From CAZNSX01 sp964575845 (lineage in GTDB: Bacteria > UBA8248 > CAZNSX01), in the NCBI GenBank assembly GCA_964575845.1, contig CAZNSX010000005.1:1-64000 (forward strand): a stretch of 64,000 nt of DNA, written 5' to 3'. The notes below the pieces were generated by a model. That model had not been told where the DNA came from. It searched no databases and worked only from the letters and a program-made list of their open reading frames with translations. The position numbers and the translations under genes were made by a program. This document shows, piece after piece, positions 50,846 through 60,485 of this stretch (positions are counted from its first letter, which is position 1; each line of letters starts with the position of its first letter).

Positions 50846-51742
50846 ATGGTTAAATCTCTTCTTTATGTATCGGTGCAGGAAGAAACTTCTCTTAAAGGGG
50901 AGAAGAAGGGCCTATTTGTTGCATTGAGGCAGATTAAGCGTAGCGGGACCATGATTTGGGGTCTCGTGATTATTCTTTTCCTTGTTGTTATTTCCGTATT
51001 GGCTCCGTATATATCGCCTTATTCTGCCATAAAGATCTCGCCGGCTGAGGCCTTACAACCCCCAAGCCTGAAGCATCTCATGGGTACTGACCAATACGGA
51101 AGAGATATACTCAGTCGTATTCTATATGGTTCTCGCCTTACTCTTCCGATCGGGCCTGCCGCTATCTCTATTTCCTTATTTTTTGGCCTGTTGGCAGGCG
51201 TTGCAGCGGGATATTGCGGTCGTAAGATTGACACGGTCATCATGAGGTTGATAGACATCATGCTGGCTTTTCCAGGCGTGCTTTTGGCTTTGGCGGTGAT
51301 CGCGGTACTGGGCGTCGGGCTCCGAAATGTGGCAATAGCCATCGGGGTCTCATTCATTCCCAATTTCACAAGGCTCATTCGGGGCTCCGTGCTCTCGGCG
51401 AAGGAAAACGTATATGTCGAAGGCGCGCGGGTGGTGGGCTGTTCCAATCTCTATATTATCGTGAAGCATATTATTCCTAACATCTTGGCGCCGGTGCTGG
51501 TTCTGACGACCGCAGCTATAGCGTGGGCGATCCTTACTGGAGCGGCTCTAAATTTCCTTGGGTTGGGGACGCAGCCTCCGACGCCGGAATGGGGTCTGGA
51601 TCTGAGCGAAGCCCGTCAGTATTTGGGGGTGGCATGGTGGATGAGCACGTTTCCCGGGGTGAGCATAATGATGGCGGTTCTTGGGGTGAATCTGTTGGGA
51701 GACGGGTTAAGAGACATATTAGATCCTCATCTCAAAGAATAA
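50846..51742 (+). CDS. ABC transporter permease, DppC type
   Basis: The 298-residue protein has the N-terminal helix, then HLMGTDQYGRDILSRILYGSR, the DppC/OppC signature, and the EAA-loop region VEGARVVGCSNLYIIVKHIIPN. About six hydrophobic segments follow the family pattern. ATG 50846 is preferred to the adjacent TTG 50843; neither has a strong ribosome site. No dppD/dppF-like ATPase follows; hydrolase genes come instead. Confidence 0.93.
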   Translation: MVKSLLYVSVQEETSLKGEKKGLFVALRQIKRSGTMIWGLVIILFLVVISVLAPYISPYSAIKISPAEALQPPSLKHLMGTDQYGRDILSRILYGSRLTLPIGPAAISISLFFGLLAGVAAGYCGRKIDTVIMRLIDIMLAFPGVLLALAVIAVLGVGLRNVAIAIGVSFIPNFTRLIRGSVLSAKENVYVEGARVVGCSNLYIIVKHIIPNILAPVLVLTTAAIAWAILTGAALNFLGLGTQPPTPEWGLDLSEARQYLGVAWWMSTFPGVSIMMAVLGVNLLGDGLRDILDPHLKE

Positions 51743-51803
51743 GAAGAAGGAAAAGGTTGACCTGGATAGAGCTTGGAATTAAAGCCACCTGAGGGGATAT
51801 TTT

Positions 51804-52562
51804 ATGATTATCGATAGCCACTGTCATATTGGGGACTGCGTATGGTCATATCCCCCCGGAAAATTTCACGTGGATGAACTTTTCGAAAGGATGCAAGAGG
51901 CATCGATCGATATGGCTTGTTGTTTTTCGTTCTGGGATCTTCTGGGTAACGATTATGTCTACGAGGCGACCAAGAAATCTGACAGGCTGATTCCATTCGC
52001 CCTCGTGAACCCAAGCCTTCCGGGGGCAGTGTCCGAACTGGAGCGGTGTCTTACGACTCTTGGATTCAAAGGGCTCAAGCTTCAGAGCCAGGTTCACGGC
52101 CACGCGCTGAATAATTATAAGCTCATGGACCCTATTTTCGAGCTGTGTGAGGCATACGATATTCCTATCGTCGCTCACGGATATGCCGATAGCGCCTTCA
52201 CGATGCCCAAAAATTTTGAGGATATGGCCGACAGGTTTCCAAAGGTAAACCTGATTATGTTCCACGCAGGCGGCATGTGGTCATTCTACGATGCCGTTGA
52301 AGCCAGCAGGACGAGGGATAACCTGTTTCTCGGAACCTCGAGCGTGCCGACGGCGCTGCTGAGCGATGGGGTGAAGAAGATCGGTCCGGAGAAGTTCATC
52401 TTCGAGTCCGACACACCTTGGTACGACTATGTGATGCAGGTAACTAAGGTCCTGGTTTCGGTGGAGAGGGATGCCGACAGAGAAGCAATCATGAGCGGAA
52501 ATTTAAAGAGGATATTACGCGTGGGGGGGAGAAAGCAAAATTTTAGCGGTGGTCGCTGGTGA
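51804..52562 (+). CDS. Amidohydrolase-2 family metal-dependent hydrolase (copy 1)
   Basis: The 252-residue TIM-barrel protein shows the metal-binding H-x-H in IIDSHCHIG, LGFKGLKL on the central strand, IVAHG, NLIMFHAGG and FESDTPW with the last ligand Asp. This is the PF04909 superfamily of hydrolases and decarboxylases. It is a clear paralog of the next gene; both share CCFSFWDL and RLIPFALVNP segments. The last 15 residues (GGRKQNFSGGRW) are not shared and may be a recent 3' alteration. Confidence 0.88.
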   Translation: MIIDSHCHIGDCVWSYPPGKFHVDELFERMQEASIDMACCFSFWDLLGNDYVYEATKKSDRLIPFALVNPSLPGAVSELERCLTTLGFKGLKLQSQVHGHALNNYKLMDPIFELCEAYDIPIVAHGYADSAFTMPKNFEDMADRFPKVNLIMFHAGGMWSFYDAVEASRTRDNLFLGTSSVPTALLSDGVKKIGPEKFIFESDTPWYDYVMQVTKVLVSVERDADREAIMSGNLKRILRVGGRKQNFSGGRW

Positions 52563-52593
52563 GGCCTGGATCCCTTAAAGGAGGAAGTTCTAA

Positions 52594-53322
52594 TTGATCG
52601 TCGATGCGCACTGCCACCTAGGGGAAACCAAGAGGGCATATCCGTGCGAGATATACAGCCCTGAAGAGCATCTGAAGAGGATGCGAGAGGAATCGGTCGA
52701 TAAGAGTTGTTGCTTCTCCTTCTGGGATCTACCTGATAACGGTTATATCTCCGAGGCGACCAAGAACTCCGATCGGCTGATACCCTTTGCGCTTATAAAT
52801 CCGACCCTCGCTGACGCAGCTGCTGAACTAGAGCGCTGTTTTAAAGCACTGGGCTTTAAAGGCCTTAAGCTCCACGGGCACATTCATGGGTTCGCCATGA
52901 ACGACCACGCCCTACTGGACCCGCTATTTGAGCTTTGTGAGGCGCACTCCGCGCCCATCGTTGCCCACGGGTTGGCCGATAATCCCTTTACGATGCCCGG
53001 GCTTTTTTCGGAGATGGCCGGCAGATTCCCGAAGGTCAATCTTATCATGGCGCACACGGGTTACATGTGGGGCACGCCAATTGCTATCGAAGCCAGCGAG
53101 AAGCACAAGAACCTCTACCTCGGCACTAGTTGCATCCCCACTATGCTTTTGCGGTTTGGCATCGAGAGGATCGGTGCTGAGAAGTTCGTATTCGAATCCG
53201 ATTCTCCCCGCTGGGACCTCCATTATGGTCTCATGAAGATCCGCCGCGCGGTCCTAGAGGAACGAGATTGGGAGCTGATAGCTGGTGAAAACATGAGGAG
53301 ACTCCTCGGTATCGATGAGTAG
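52594..53322 (+). CDS. Amidohydrolase-2 family metal-dependent hydrolase (copy 2)
   Basis: The 242-residue paralog of the upstream hydrolase keeps VDAHCHLG, LGFKGLKLHGHIHG, IVAHG, NLIMAHTG and FESDSPR. Relative to copy 1, the segment after GLKL changes from QSQVHG to HGHIHG, adding a His that may bind metal, so the pair may differ in substrate or metal. The start is TTG 52594 after AAGGAGG. Tandem duplication with divergence is the simplest origin. Confidence 0.87.
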   Translation: MIVDAHCHLGETKRAYPCEIYSPEEHLKRMREESVDKSCCFSFWDLPDNGYISEATKNSDRLIPFALINPTLADAAAELERCFKALGFKGLKLHGHIHGFAMNDHALLDPLFELCEAHSAPIVAHGLADNPFTMPGLFSEMAGRFPKVNLIMAHTGYMWGTPIAIEASEKHKNLYLGTSCIPTMLLRFGIERIGAEKFVFESDSPRWDLHYGLMKIRRAVLEERDWELIAGENMRRLLGIDE

Positions 53323-53337
53323 GCTGGTCGCAAGTGA

Positions 53338-53354
53338 GACAAATCTATTTTGTC
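53338..53354 (+). terminator. Possible weak terminator after hydrolase pair
   Basis: GACAAA (53338-53343) and TTTGTC (53349-53354) form a 6-bp stem with a 5-base loop, 15 bases past the second hydrolase. The stem is A+T-rich and the downstream tract (CTATTTG) is only partly T. Confidence 0.25.
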
Positions 53355-53437
53355 CTATTTGTAATCTGGGATCTCTTATTCGGTCACAGACACCAGTTAT
53401 TCTTACGTCCGCCACCTAAACATAGGAGCAAGTGACA

Positions 53438-54616
53438 ATGCTATTGAACAAGCAGAGAGCGCTCGAAATGATGGAGAAGTATGAGCTGGATGCTTTAGTG
53501 GCTGCTTCCAGAGAGAATGTCCTTTACCTCAGCGATTTCGACCATATCATCCCCTTCATCGTGAGCGGTGCTGCCTACGCTATTTTGCCACTGCGTGAGG
53601 ATATACCACCCACCTTGATCGTCGCTAGGGGAGAGCTTTGCCACTTATCGGATCGCCCCTCCTGGATGCCAGGATTGCGTACTTGGTGGGGAGGGACATA
53701 TACGGTGCCTCCTGACGCGAACGATGAGGTCTCGAGACGCTTCAAAGAATTAGATGCACGGACGCTCGATAAGCGAGCCCCGGGGCCTAAGGAAGCTCTT
53801 GTGCAAACCCTTGCGGACTTAGGTTTGACGAAGGCGAGACTTGGTTTTGATGATATACGGGTGGGTCAACAGTATCGGGATGGCCTATTGGCTAAAGCAA
53901 AGCTGGTCGACGCATGGGAGATTTTTCGAGAGATCCGAACTATAAAGTCGCCCGAAGAATTGGAGCGGCTGAGGTCCGCCATTCAGGTCAACGAGAAGGC
54001 AGAGCAGGCGGCCATAGATGCTATTTCCGAGGGCGCAAGCTATCTGGAAGTGCTTAAATGTCATGAACGCACCATGCTGGAACTGGGTGGGCTGCCAAGG
54101 TTTTGGGCAGGGAGTCCAGGCTATCGTAGTGTTTCGCTCTATCCTCCACTCGACTACCATCTCAAGAAAGGGGACCTGGTAAGGATAGATTGCGGGGGCA
54201 CTTATAAGGACTACTGGACCGACACTGGCAGGGCAGCTGTGGTCGGTGAACCTACTAAGAAGCAGCGCACTTATTACAAAGCCCTCTGTGTGGCGATGGA
54301 AGAGACCCAGGGTAGGATGCGGCCGGGGGTAAAGTTCTGCGACCTGGTCCGCTTTGCAAACGAGACAATACGTAAGTCGGGGATCCCCCATTACGACAGG
54401 CCCCAGTGCGGTCATACCATCGGGCTACAAAAATACGATTTCATCTGGATATCTCCCGAGGAAGAGAGATGTCTTGAGGAAAACATGGTGTTCAACCTTG
54501 AGATACCGTACAGCGAGTTCGGGTGGGGCGGTGTCCAACTTGAGGACAATTTTAGAGTAACCGCCAGCGGAGTAGAGCAGTGGACAAGTATGAAGCGCGA
54601 TCTTTTTATTTGTTGA
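53438..54616 (+). CDS. M24-family metallopeptidase (Xaa-Pro dipeptidase/creatinase-like)
   Basis: A creatinase-type N-domain (about 1-130) precedes a pita-bread catalytic domain. The five metal ligands can be traced: Asp and Asp in RIDCGGTYKDYWTDTGR, His in CGHTIG, Glu in FNLEIPY and Glu in QLEDNFRV. Members cleave Xaa-Pro bonds or C-N bonds such as in creatine or DMSP-like substrates. ATG 53438 lies nine bases after AGGAG; GTG 53432 is too close to it. Confidence 0.9.
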   Translation: MLLNKQRALEMMEKYELDALVAASRENVLYLSDFDHIIPFIVSGAAYAILPLREDIPPTLIVARGELCHLSDRPSWMPGLRTWWGGTYTVPPDANDEVSRRFKELDARTLDKRAPGPKEALVQTLADLGLTKARLGFDDIRVGQQYRDGLLAKAKLVDAWEIFREIRTIKSPEELERLRSAIQVNEKAEQAAIDAISEGASYLEVLKCHERTMLELGGLPRFWAGSPGYRSVSLYPPLDYHLKKGDLVRIDCGGTYKDYWTDTGRAAVVGEPTKKQRTYYKALCVAMEETQGRMRPGVKFCDLVRFANETIRKSGIPHYDRPQCGHTIGLQKYDFIWISPEEERCLEENMVFNLEIPYSEFGWGGVQLEDNFRVTASGVEQWTSMKRDLFIC

Positions 54617-54684
54617 GGAGGGCGAAGGCAAAGAAGCAGTGAGGTGGGGCGTGGCTCGTAGGGGCGCCCAATAGGAGAGGAAGT

Positions 54685-55581
54685 ATGGACAGGAATACTA
54701 TCAAATGGAAAGGTTACATTCCTGCGTTAGTGACCCCATTCAGGGAGGATGGCAGTATAGATGAGGACGGGTTCTGTAAAAATGTTGAGCGCGGGATCGG
54801 GGATGGATACGGTGCGTTGATCATAGCGGGTTGTACCGGCGAATGGTGGTCGCTGGAGGATGATGAGAGAAAGACCCTCTTCAAGCTCGCTGCGGATACA
54901 GCTCAGGGCAGAGTTCCTCTCATTGCCGGCACCGTATCGACCTCCATGAGGAGCTGTATAGAGCTGTCCAGGTATGCCCATGACTTGGGCATGGCAGCGA
55001 TGATGATGCCGACACCCAGCGCCCTGCCGAATGCGAGGGAGATTGTCGCTTACTATCAGGCAATCGCCGATGCTGTAGAGGGCCCCGTTGTCATCTACAA
55101 CTACGACCATCGATACGTGATAAATATGCTTCCTTCTATCGTATCTGAGCTCGCTGATATCGATAAGGTCGTCGCGATAAAGGAGAGTTGCGGCAGTTTC
55201 CAGCAGGTGCTCGAGACCATGCGACTGACCCAGGATAGAATCGCCGTAATTCCCGGCTTCACCGCTTACAACGGCCTTGCGGCCGCCGCCATGGGTGCCG
55301 ATGCCATCATCGGCGCTTCGGACCCAGTCTTGGGAAAGGAGCCTGCTGAACTCTGGGAGACGGCACGAAACGGTCAGATTCAAAGAGCCCGGGAGATACA
55401 AAGCCGCCTGACCGCTCTCGTCAAGGGCCTGAACGCGGCCGGGACATTCGTAGCCGCCCTCAAAGAGGCCTTGACCCAGCTTGGCTGGCACGGCGGGAAA
55501 CCCCGACAGCCCTTTCTCCCACTCGATGGTAATGGCAAGCATAAGGTCCGGGAAACCCTGACAAGCCTGGGCATCTCATGA
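54685..55581 (+). CDS. DapA/NAL-family aldolase or lyase (copy 1)
   Basis: The 298-residue TIM barrel is of the dihydrodipicolinate synthase/N-acetylneuraminate lyase family: LVTPFREDGSIDEDGF, AGCTGEWWSLEDDE (the TTGE loop), Tyr138 in VVIYNY and Schiff-base Lys166 in VVAIKESCG. The catabolic setting and a duplicated copy argue against lysine synthesis. A pyruvate-dependent aldolase or dehydratase for a 2-oxo acid is more likely. Confidence 0.88.
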   Translation: MDRNTIKWKGYIPALVTPFREDGSIDEDGFCKNVERGIGDGYGALIIAGCTGEWWSLEDDERKTLFKLAADTAQGRVPLIAGTVSTSMRSCIELSRYAHDLGMAAMMMPTPSALPNAREIVAYYQAIADAVEGPVVIYNYDHRYVINMLPSIVSELADIDKVVAIKESCGSFQQVLETMRLTQDRIAVIPGFTAYNGLAAAAMGADAIIGASDPVLGKEPAELWETARNGQIQRAREIQSRLTALVKGLNAAGTFVAALKEALTQLGWHGGKPRQPFLPLDGNGKHKVRETLTSLGIS

Positions 55582-55637
55582 GGCCTATCCCATCAATATT
55601 GCCTAAGAATGAAAAAGTCTAGTGAGGTGATGGACGA

Positions 55638-56537
55638 ATGAACAGAGATGATGTCAATTGGCAGGGTTGCATGCTTGCCGTCATAACGCCTTTCAACAAG
55701 GATGAGAGCATAGATGAGAAGGCTTTCAGCGAGAGCTTAGAGAACGAGATAAAGAGCGGAGTGAAGGGCGTCATCATCTCGGCCAACACTGGAGAGTCCT
55801 GGTCATTGGATGAGGCAGAAAAGCGACGCCTTTACGAGCTAGCGGTTAAACAGGTGGAGGGGCGGGTTCCTGTTATCGCCGGCACCGATGCCATGCTGGT
55901 CAAAGAGACCATCAGGCTCGCCAAACATGCCGCCGAGTTGAAGATGGATGGCGTCCTCGTCATGCCGCCGACAACCGCTCTTCCCAAGCCTAACGAGGTC
56001 GTCGCCTTTTACAATTCCGTCTCTCACGCCGCCTCCATTCCTATTACCATTCACAATGACCCTGGAAGGGTTGTGGTCAACATCTCCCCCGACACCGTGA
56101 ATGAGATCGCCGAGGTCGACAATGTGGTGGCCATAAAGGAGGGTTGCCCTGATGTGATGCAGGAGTTGGAGACCTTGAGGCTGACGCGCGACAGGATACG
56201 GGTCATGTGCGGTTGGCCTGTCAGACGCGCCCTGTGGTCCTTCGCCATGGGTGCCGACGGCTCTGTGGGAGGGGCTGATGTGGTGCTCGGCGGTGAGGCC
56301 TATCAACTATGGGATCTTGTGCAGGCTGGAGAGTTGGAGAAGGCAAGGCAGATTCAGGCCAGGATGCATATCCTTATAAAAGGTCTTGCCGGTGCCGGGA
56401 CCTTCCACTCGGCCCTCAAGGAGGCACTGAGACTCTTGGGCAGACCAGCAGGCCACGTGCGAAGGCCGTTTTTGCCCCTAAATGAGAGCGGCAGGCAAAA
56501 GGTCAGGGAGACCCTCAGCGAGCTCGGCTTGCTTTGA
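55638..56537 (+). CDS. DapA/NAL-family protein (copy 2, Tyr-to-His)
   Basis: This 299-residue paralog keeps VITPFNKDESIDEKAF, SANTGESWSLDEAE and Lys167 in VVAIKEGC. The position of the catalytic Tyr is His139 (ITIHNDPGR), although the Pro-Gly-Arg after it is more canonical than in copy 1. Reactions other than classical DHDPS chemistry are likely. The two copies may act on different stereoisomers or form a mixed oligomer. The stop overlaps an alternative TTG of the next gene. Confidence 0.87.
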   Translation: MNRDDVNWQGCMLAVITPFNKDESIDEKAFSESLENEIKSGVKGVIISANTGESWSLDEAEKRRLYELAVKQVEGRVPVIAGTDAMLVKETIRLAKHAAELKMDGVLVMPPTTALPKPNEVVAFYNSVSHAASIPITIHNDPGRVVVNISPDTVNEIAEVDNVVAIKEGCPDVMQELETLRLTRDRIRVMCGWPVRRALWSFAMGADGSVGGADVVLGGEAYQLWDLVQAGELEKARQIQARMHILIKGLAGAGTFHSALKEALRLLGRPAGHVRRPFLPLNESGRQKVRETLSELGLL

Positions 56538-56566
56538 GGGACCCCTCTCTTCCAAGGAGGAGAAAC

Positions 56567-57583
56567 TTGAGCACAAATGAAAATATTTTGGAGCTTGACG
56601 CACTAACGGAGAAGTACATCGATTCCATCTTGAAGCTGATGCCACCCGGCTTCAATCTAATAACAATGGAGAGCGGGACCGAGGAGGAGAAGATAGAGAA
56701 GGCCCCTCTGGCCCACTACATTCTGACCATCTCCACCTCTGTTTCCGCTAATGTGATAAGGGCCGCCACCCAGCTCAAGCTTATCCAGAAGTCCGGCGTT
56801 GGGTATAACAATATCGACACCGAGGCAGCGGCGATGGCGGGCATTCCCGTGGCTATCTCGGCCGGTGCCAATGCCATCGCGGTGGCAGAGCACGTCTTCC
56901 TGATGGTGATGACTCTCTACAAGAACCTTTTCAAATGCGGTGAGATCGTTAGAGGGGGGGACTTCAGGCCCAAGTGGAGCCTGGTGGATGATTCTTATGA
57001 GATGTACGGCAAGACTATGGGCATCATCGGCCTAGGAAATGTAGGTCGCCAGGTGGCGATGCGCACCAAGAGTTTCGGTGTTAAGACCATCTATTATGAC
57101 AAATATTATAGGCCCTCTCCGGCGTTCGAAAAGGAGCATGAGTTGGAATTCCTTCCTCCGGAGGAGGTGATCAAAAGAGCTGATATCCTCACGCTGCACG
57201 TGCCACTCACCGAAGAGACAACAAAGATGATAAGCGCAGCTCAGTTGGCGATGATGAAGCCATCGGCCATCTTGATAAACACCGCTCGCGGGGGAGTGGT
57301 GGATGAGGCAAGCCTCATCGCGGCGCTGAGGGACGGTCGGATAGCGGGCGCGGGGCTCGATGTCTTCGAGGTGGAGCCGCCCCGTGTGGACAATCCGCTG
57401 CTACATATTCCCAATGTTGTGGTAACGCCTCATTTTGCCGCAGGGCCCAGGGAATCTGAGGAACGTTGCCTGCGGCATTCGTTTGACAATATCGTGCGAT
57501 TCGCCAAGGGTCTACCCCTCAGGGATATGGACGTCGTCGTCGCGCCTGAAGGGCTCCCCCTGGAGGTCGCGCCAAGGCCCTGA
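56567..57583 (+). CDS. D-2-hydroxyacid dehydrogenase (copy 1)
   Basis: The 338-residue NAD-dependent enzyme shows KSGVGYNNID, the dinucleotide fold MGIIGLGNVGRQVA, and the catalytic Arg in NTARGGVVDE, Glu in DVFEVEPP and His in TPHFAAG. It reduces 2-oxo acids or oxidises D-2-hydroxyacids (phosphoglycerate dehydrogenase-like). TTG 56567 has AGGAGGAG upstream. It is closely similar to the enzyme at 62324. Confidence 0.92.
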   Translation: MSTNENILELDALTEKYIDSILKLMPPGFNLITMESGTEEEKIEKAPLAHYILTISTSVSANVIRAATQLKLIQKSGVGYNNIDTEAAAMAGIPVAISAGANAIAVAEHVFLMVMTLYKNLFKCGEIVRGGDFRPKWSLVDDSYEMYGKTMGIIGLGNVGRQVAMRTKSFGVKTIYYDKYYRPSPAFEKEHELEFLPPEEVIKRADILTLHVPLTEETTKMISAAQLAMMKPSAILINTARGGVVDEASLIAALRDGRIAGAGLDVFEVEPPRVDNPLLHIPNVVVTPHFAAGPRESEERCLRHSFDNIVRFAKGLPLRDMDVVVAPEGLPLEVAPRP

Positions 57584-57662
57584 ACGTCTCTTCCTCAGAA
57601 TTCTTGGTGAGGTGAAGATCCAATGGGGGATCAATCGGAGGAATTTTTGAGAGGGGTGGAGA

Positions 57663-58826
57663 ATGGCTTCCGGGGTTGACTTGAAGCGCTTCCAGGTTCC
57701 GACTAAAGTTCTCTTCGGCGAGGGCAGCTGTCAGGCCGTCGGTCGAGAGGCTTATGCCCTTAGGGCATCGAGACCATTGCTGATAACCGACCAAGGTGTG
57801 GCGGGGGCAGGCCTTCACGAGGGCATCATATCGTCTCTGGAAGGAGAAGGACTCCGTTGCGCAATCTTCAAGGATGTTGTTCCCAATCCGAGGGTGGAAA
57901 CTGTCCTCCAGGCTTTCGAGTTCTATAAGGCAGAATCTTGCGACTTCTTGGTCGCGCTCGGCGGGGGCAGCTCGATCGACACGGCAAAGGCTGTGAGCGT
58001 CTTGAGCACAAATGGGGGAACTCCTCTGGATTATGAGGGCTGGGATCGATTCGAGAAAGCGCCGACCCCGCTTTTGGCTATACCGACGACGGCCGGCACC
58101 GGGAGCGAAGTCAGTTTTTACTCCACCCTAATTGATCCCGCTCGGCGGATGAAGTTTGGGATCGTCAGTCCTCGGCTGACGGCACGGACCGCGTTCCTTG
58201 ACCCTCTGCTCCTTAAGACTTCCCCTCCGTGGCTCATAGCCGGTGCAGGAATGGATGCTTTTTGTCATGCCGTCGAGGGCTATCTATCTTTGGGTTCGAC
58301 ACCATTTGCTGAAGCCCTGGGAGTTCAAGCCATAAAGTTAATCAGCGGGAACGTTCGTGCTGCGTATGCCGATAGTGGAAACCTCGAGGCTCTTGGTAAC
58401 TTGCAGATCGGTGCTACTTTGGCGGGGGGGTCAGTTGCAAATTCAGGTGCAATAGTCGTTCACGCCATGGCTTTCGCAATTGGGGGTTTCTACGACGTAC
58501 ATCACGGAGTCGTTTGCGCCATTCTTCTCCCCCACGGGTTGGAATTCAACCGGTCGGCTGTTCCCGAACGAATCCTTCAGGTAGGCCTTGCTATGGGATT
58601 GGGCCTGCCCGAATCCGATCCCACCGAGGGAGCCGGCCTCACAATCGAGGCGATAAGAGAGATGAATCGCGACCTGGGAATCCCTCGGTCCTTGGAATCG
58701 ATAGGCATCAGAAGGGAGGACATCCCTGAGATGGCGCGTTTAGCCCTCCAGGTCCCAGCTTTTAAGGTGAACCCAAGGCGGGCAACATTGGCGGATGTCG
58801 AATCCCTTTTCGAAGCGGCCCTTTAA
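57663..58826 (+). CDS. Iron-containing alcohol dehydrogenase
   Basis: The 387-residue group III dehydrogenase has the NAD(P) motif ALGGGSSIDTAKAV, AIPTTAGTGSEVS, and metal ligands Asp in GAGMDAF, His in FCHAVEG, His in VVHAMAFAIGG and His in YDVHHG. Substrates in the family include small alcohols, aldehydes, lactaldehyde and hydroxy acids. It stands between two hydroxyacid dehydrogenases, consistent with handling products of the aldolases. Confidence 0.93.
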   Translation: MASGVDLKRFQVPTKVLFGEGSCQAVGREAYALRASRPLLITDQGVAGAGLHEGIISSLEGEGLRCAIFKDVVPNPRVETVLQAFEFYKAESCDFLVALGGGSSIDTAKAVSVLSTNGGTPLDYEGWDRFEKAPTPLLAIPTTAGTGSEVSFYSTLIDPARRMKFGIVSPRLTARTAFLDPLLLKTSPPWLIAGAGMDAFCHAVEGYLSLGSTPFAEALGVQAIKLISGNVRAAYADSGNLEALGNLQIGATLAGGSVANSGAIVVHAMAFAIGGFYDVHHGVVCAILLPHGLEFNRSAVPERILQVGLAMGLGLPESDPTEGAGLTIEAIREMNRDLGIPRSLESIGIRREDIPEMARLALQVPAFKVNPRRATLADVESLFEAAL

Positions 58827-58917
58827 TGTTGATGAGGGAACTTTTAAAGGTGATGCGGGCGCGGGTACCCCGTTTAGCCAAGGAAGAACAAGGACCGAGA
58901 GAAAGAGCTAGTACAAG

Positions 58918-59958
58918 ATGAACAACAATGCATCGATTTTGATAGCAGACCATCCGGACGCGGTGGACAGGACAGGACCGGCGAGGGATTTGGCAGCCCT
59001 CTTCCGCAGTGTGCCATCGGCTGAAGGCATGAGAATACTGGAGCCAGAGTCGGGGGGAAAAAGCGATCTTCTCAGGGCAGTGGCCGATGCCGATTTCTTG
59101 GTCTGCTTGAGCGCTAATGTGGATGGGGAAGTGATCGCCGCCGGCCGCCGGCTCAAACTCATCCATAAATATGGCCTGCGGCACGAAAACATAGACCTCT
59201 TTGCGGCCAAGGAGGCCGGCGTTCCTGTTGCCGTAGCTTCACATCTGGGCGCCGTAGCCGTCGCAGAACTGACCTTTACGCTGATCCTTGCTCTCTCGAA
59301 AAACTTGCTGCGAGCCCACAATGACGCGGCGAGCGGTCTCTACGAAGGTCTCGGCCTGAAACCCAAACCCACATCACAGTTTGAAATATCATTCAAGTGG
59401 ACAAAGCTCCCGGGAATCGTGGAGGTTCATGGGAAACGGCTCGGGATTGTTGGCCTCGGGGAGATAGGCACCGAGCTCGCTATTAGGGCTCGCAGCTTCG
59501 GTATGGAGATTGTCTATCATAAGAGGAATCGCCTCTCAGAAGAGGATGAGAGAAAGCTCTGCGCACGATGGAGCAGCCTCGAAGACCTGCTGAGAGAGTC
59601 CGATTTCGTCGCTCTTCTAGTTCCCCATACGCCCGAGACCGAAAAGATGATCGGCAGACGGGAGCTATCCCTGATGAAGCAAACCTCCTTTCTTGTGAAT
59701 ACTTGCAGGGGGGGAGTGGTGGACGAGAGAGCCCTCTGCGACGCCTTGGCGGCGGGGTCCATTTCGGGAGCAGGGCTTGATGTCTTCGCCGAGGAACCAC
59801 TCCCCAAGGATAGCCCGCTCACAAGATTGAATAACGTTATTCTTACTCCTCACATCGGCGGTGGGTCCGGCGGAGGTTTCACGAAAACGGCCGATGCGAT
59901 CCTGAGCAATATCCGGCGAGTGCTGAGAGGAGAAGAGCCTATGAATGTTATAACCTAG
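58918..59958 (+). CDS. D-2-hydroxyacid dehydrogenase (copy 2, divergent)
   Basis: The 346-residue protein has LIHKYGLRHENID in the substrate domain, LGIVGLGEIGTELAIRA, and the catalytic triad Arg in NTCRGGVVDE, Glu in DVFAEEPL and His in LTPHIGGG. It is only distantly related to the copies at 56567 and 62324 and carries an insertion (about residues 140-165, GLKPKPTSQFEISFKWTKLPG) before the nucleotide fold. It may take a bulkier substrate. Confidence 0.9.
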   Translation: MNNNASILIADHPDAVDRTGPARDLAALFRSVPSAEGMRILEPESGGKSDLLRAVADADFLVCLSANVDGEVIAAGRRLKLIHKYGLRHENIDLFAAKEAGVPVAVASHLGAVAVAELTFTLILALSKNLLRAHNDAASGLYEGLGLKPKPTSQFEISFKWTKLPGIVEVHGKRLGIVGLGEIGTELAIRARSFGMEIVYHKRNRLSEEDERKLCARWSSLEDLLRESDFVALLVPHTPETEKMIGRRELSLMKQTSFLVNTCRGGVVDERALCDALAAGSISGAGLDVFAEEPLPKDSPLTRLNNVILTPHIGGGSGGGFTKTADAILSNIRRVLRGEEPMNVIT

Positions 59959-60030
59959 CAACCATCCATAGGGTATCTTTGGAGGGAAGATAAAAGAGAC
60001 CGAAAGAGTAAAGATAAAGGAGAACGAAAT

Positions 60031-60411
60031 ATGAAAAAACAAGTGGTTTTCACTGACAAAGTGCCCGCCGCAAAGGTTCCCCTCTCCCAGGGTATAAAGA
60101 TCGGAGATTGGATTTATACCTCCGGACAACTCGGCAATGACCCGAAGACCGGCAAGCTAGCAGAGGGCGGGATAAAGGCCGAGACGAAACAGGTATGTGA
60201 ACATCTTAAGGCGATACTGGAGGCTGGAGGTTCCTCCTTGGATAAAGCGGTCAAGGTTGTCATCTTCATGACAGACCTAAGTGAATTGATGGGAATGAAT
60301 GAGGTATTTAACACATATTTTCCAAAGGACCCTCCGGCTCGCTCCACCGTTGAGGTGGCCGGTCTCGTGGGGGGAGCGCGCGTTGAGATTGAGGTGATAG
60401 CCAGCGTGTAG
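60031..60411 (+). CDS. ridA: RidA/YjgF family enamine/imine deaminase
   Basis: RidA hydrolyses reactive enamines and imines released by PLP enzymes. The 126-residue protein has PLSQGIKIGDWIYTSGQLGNDPKTG and the Arg of DPPARSTVEVAGL that binds the carboxylate. ATG 60031 follows AAGGAG. Its place in a cluster with two aminotransferases supports that job here; some paralogs act directly in catabolism. Confidence 0.93.
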   Translation: MKKQVVFTDKVPAAKVPLSQGIKIGDWIYTSGQLGNDPKTGKLAEGGIKAETKQVCEHLKAILEAGGSSLDKAVKVVIFMTDLSELMGMNEVFNTYFPKDPPARSTVEVAGLVGGARVEIEVIASV

Positions 60412-60485
60412 ACCGTGCGGTAGCTTGTCAATTCGGTGCTGCAGAAGGAGGCGAGTGAGAATGAGAAGCGTTTAATTTGAAGAGG

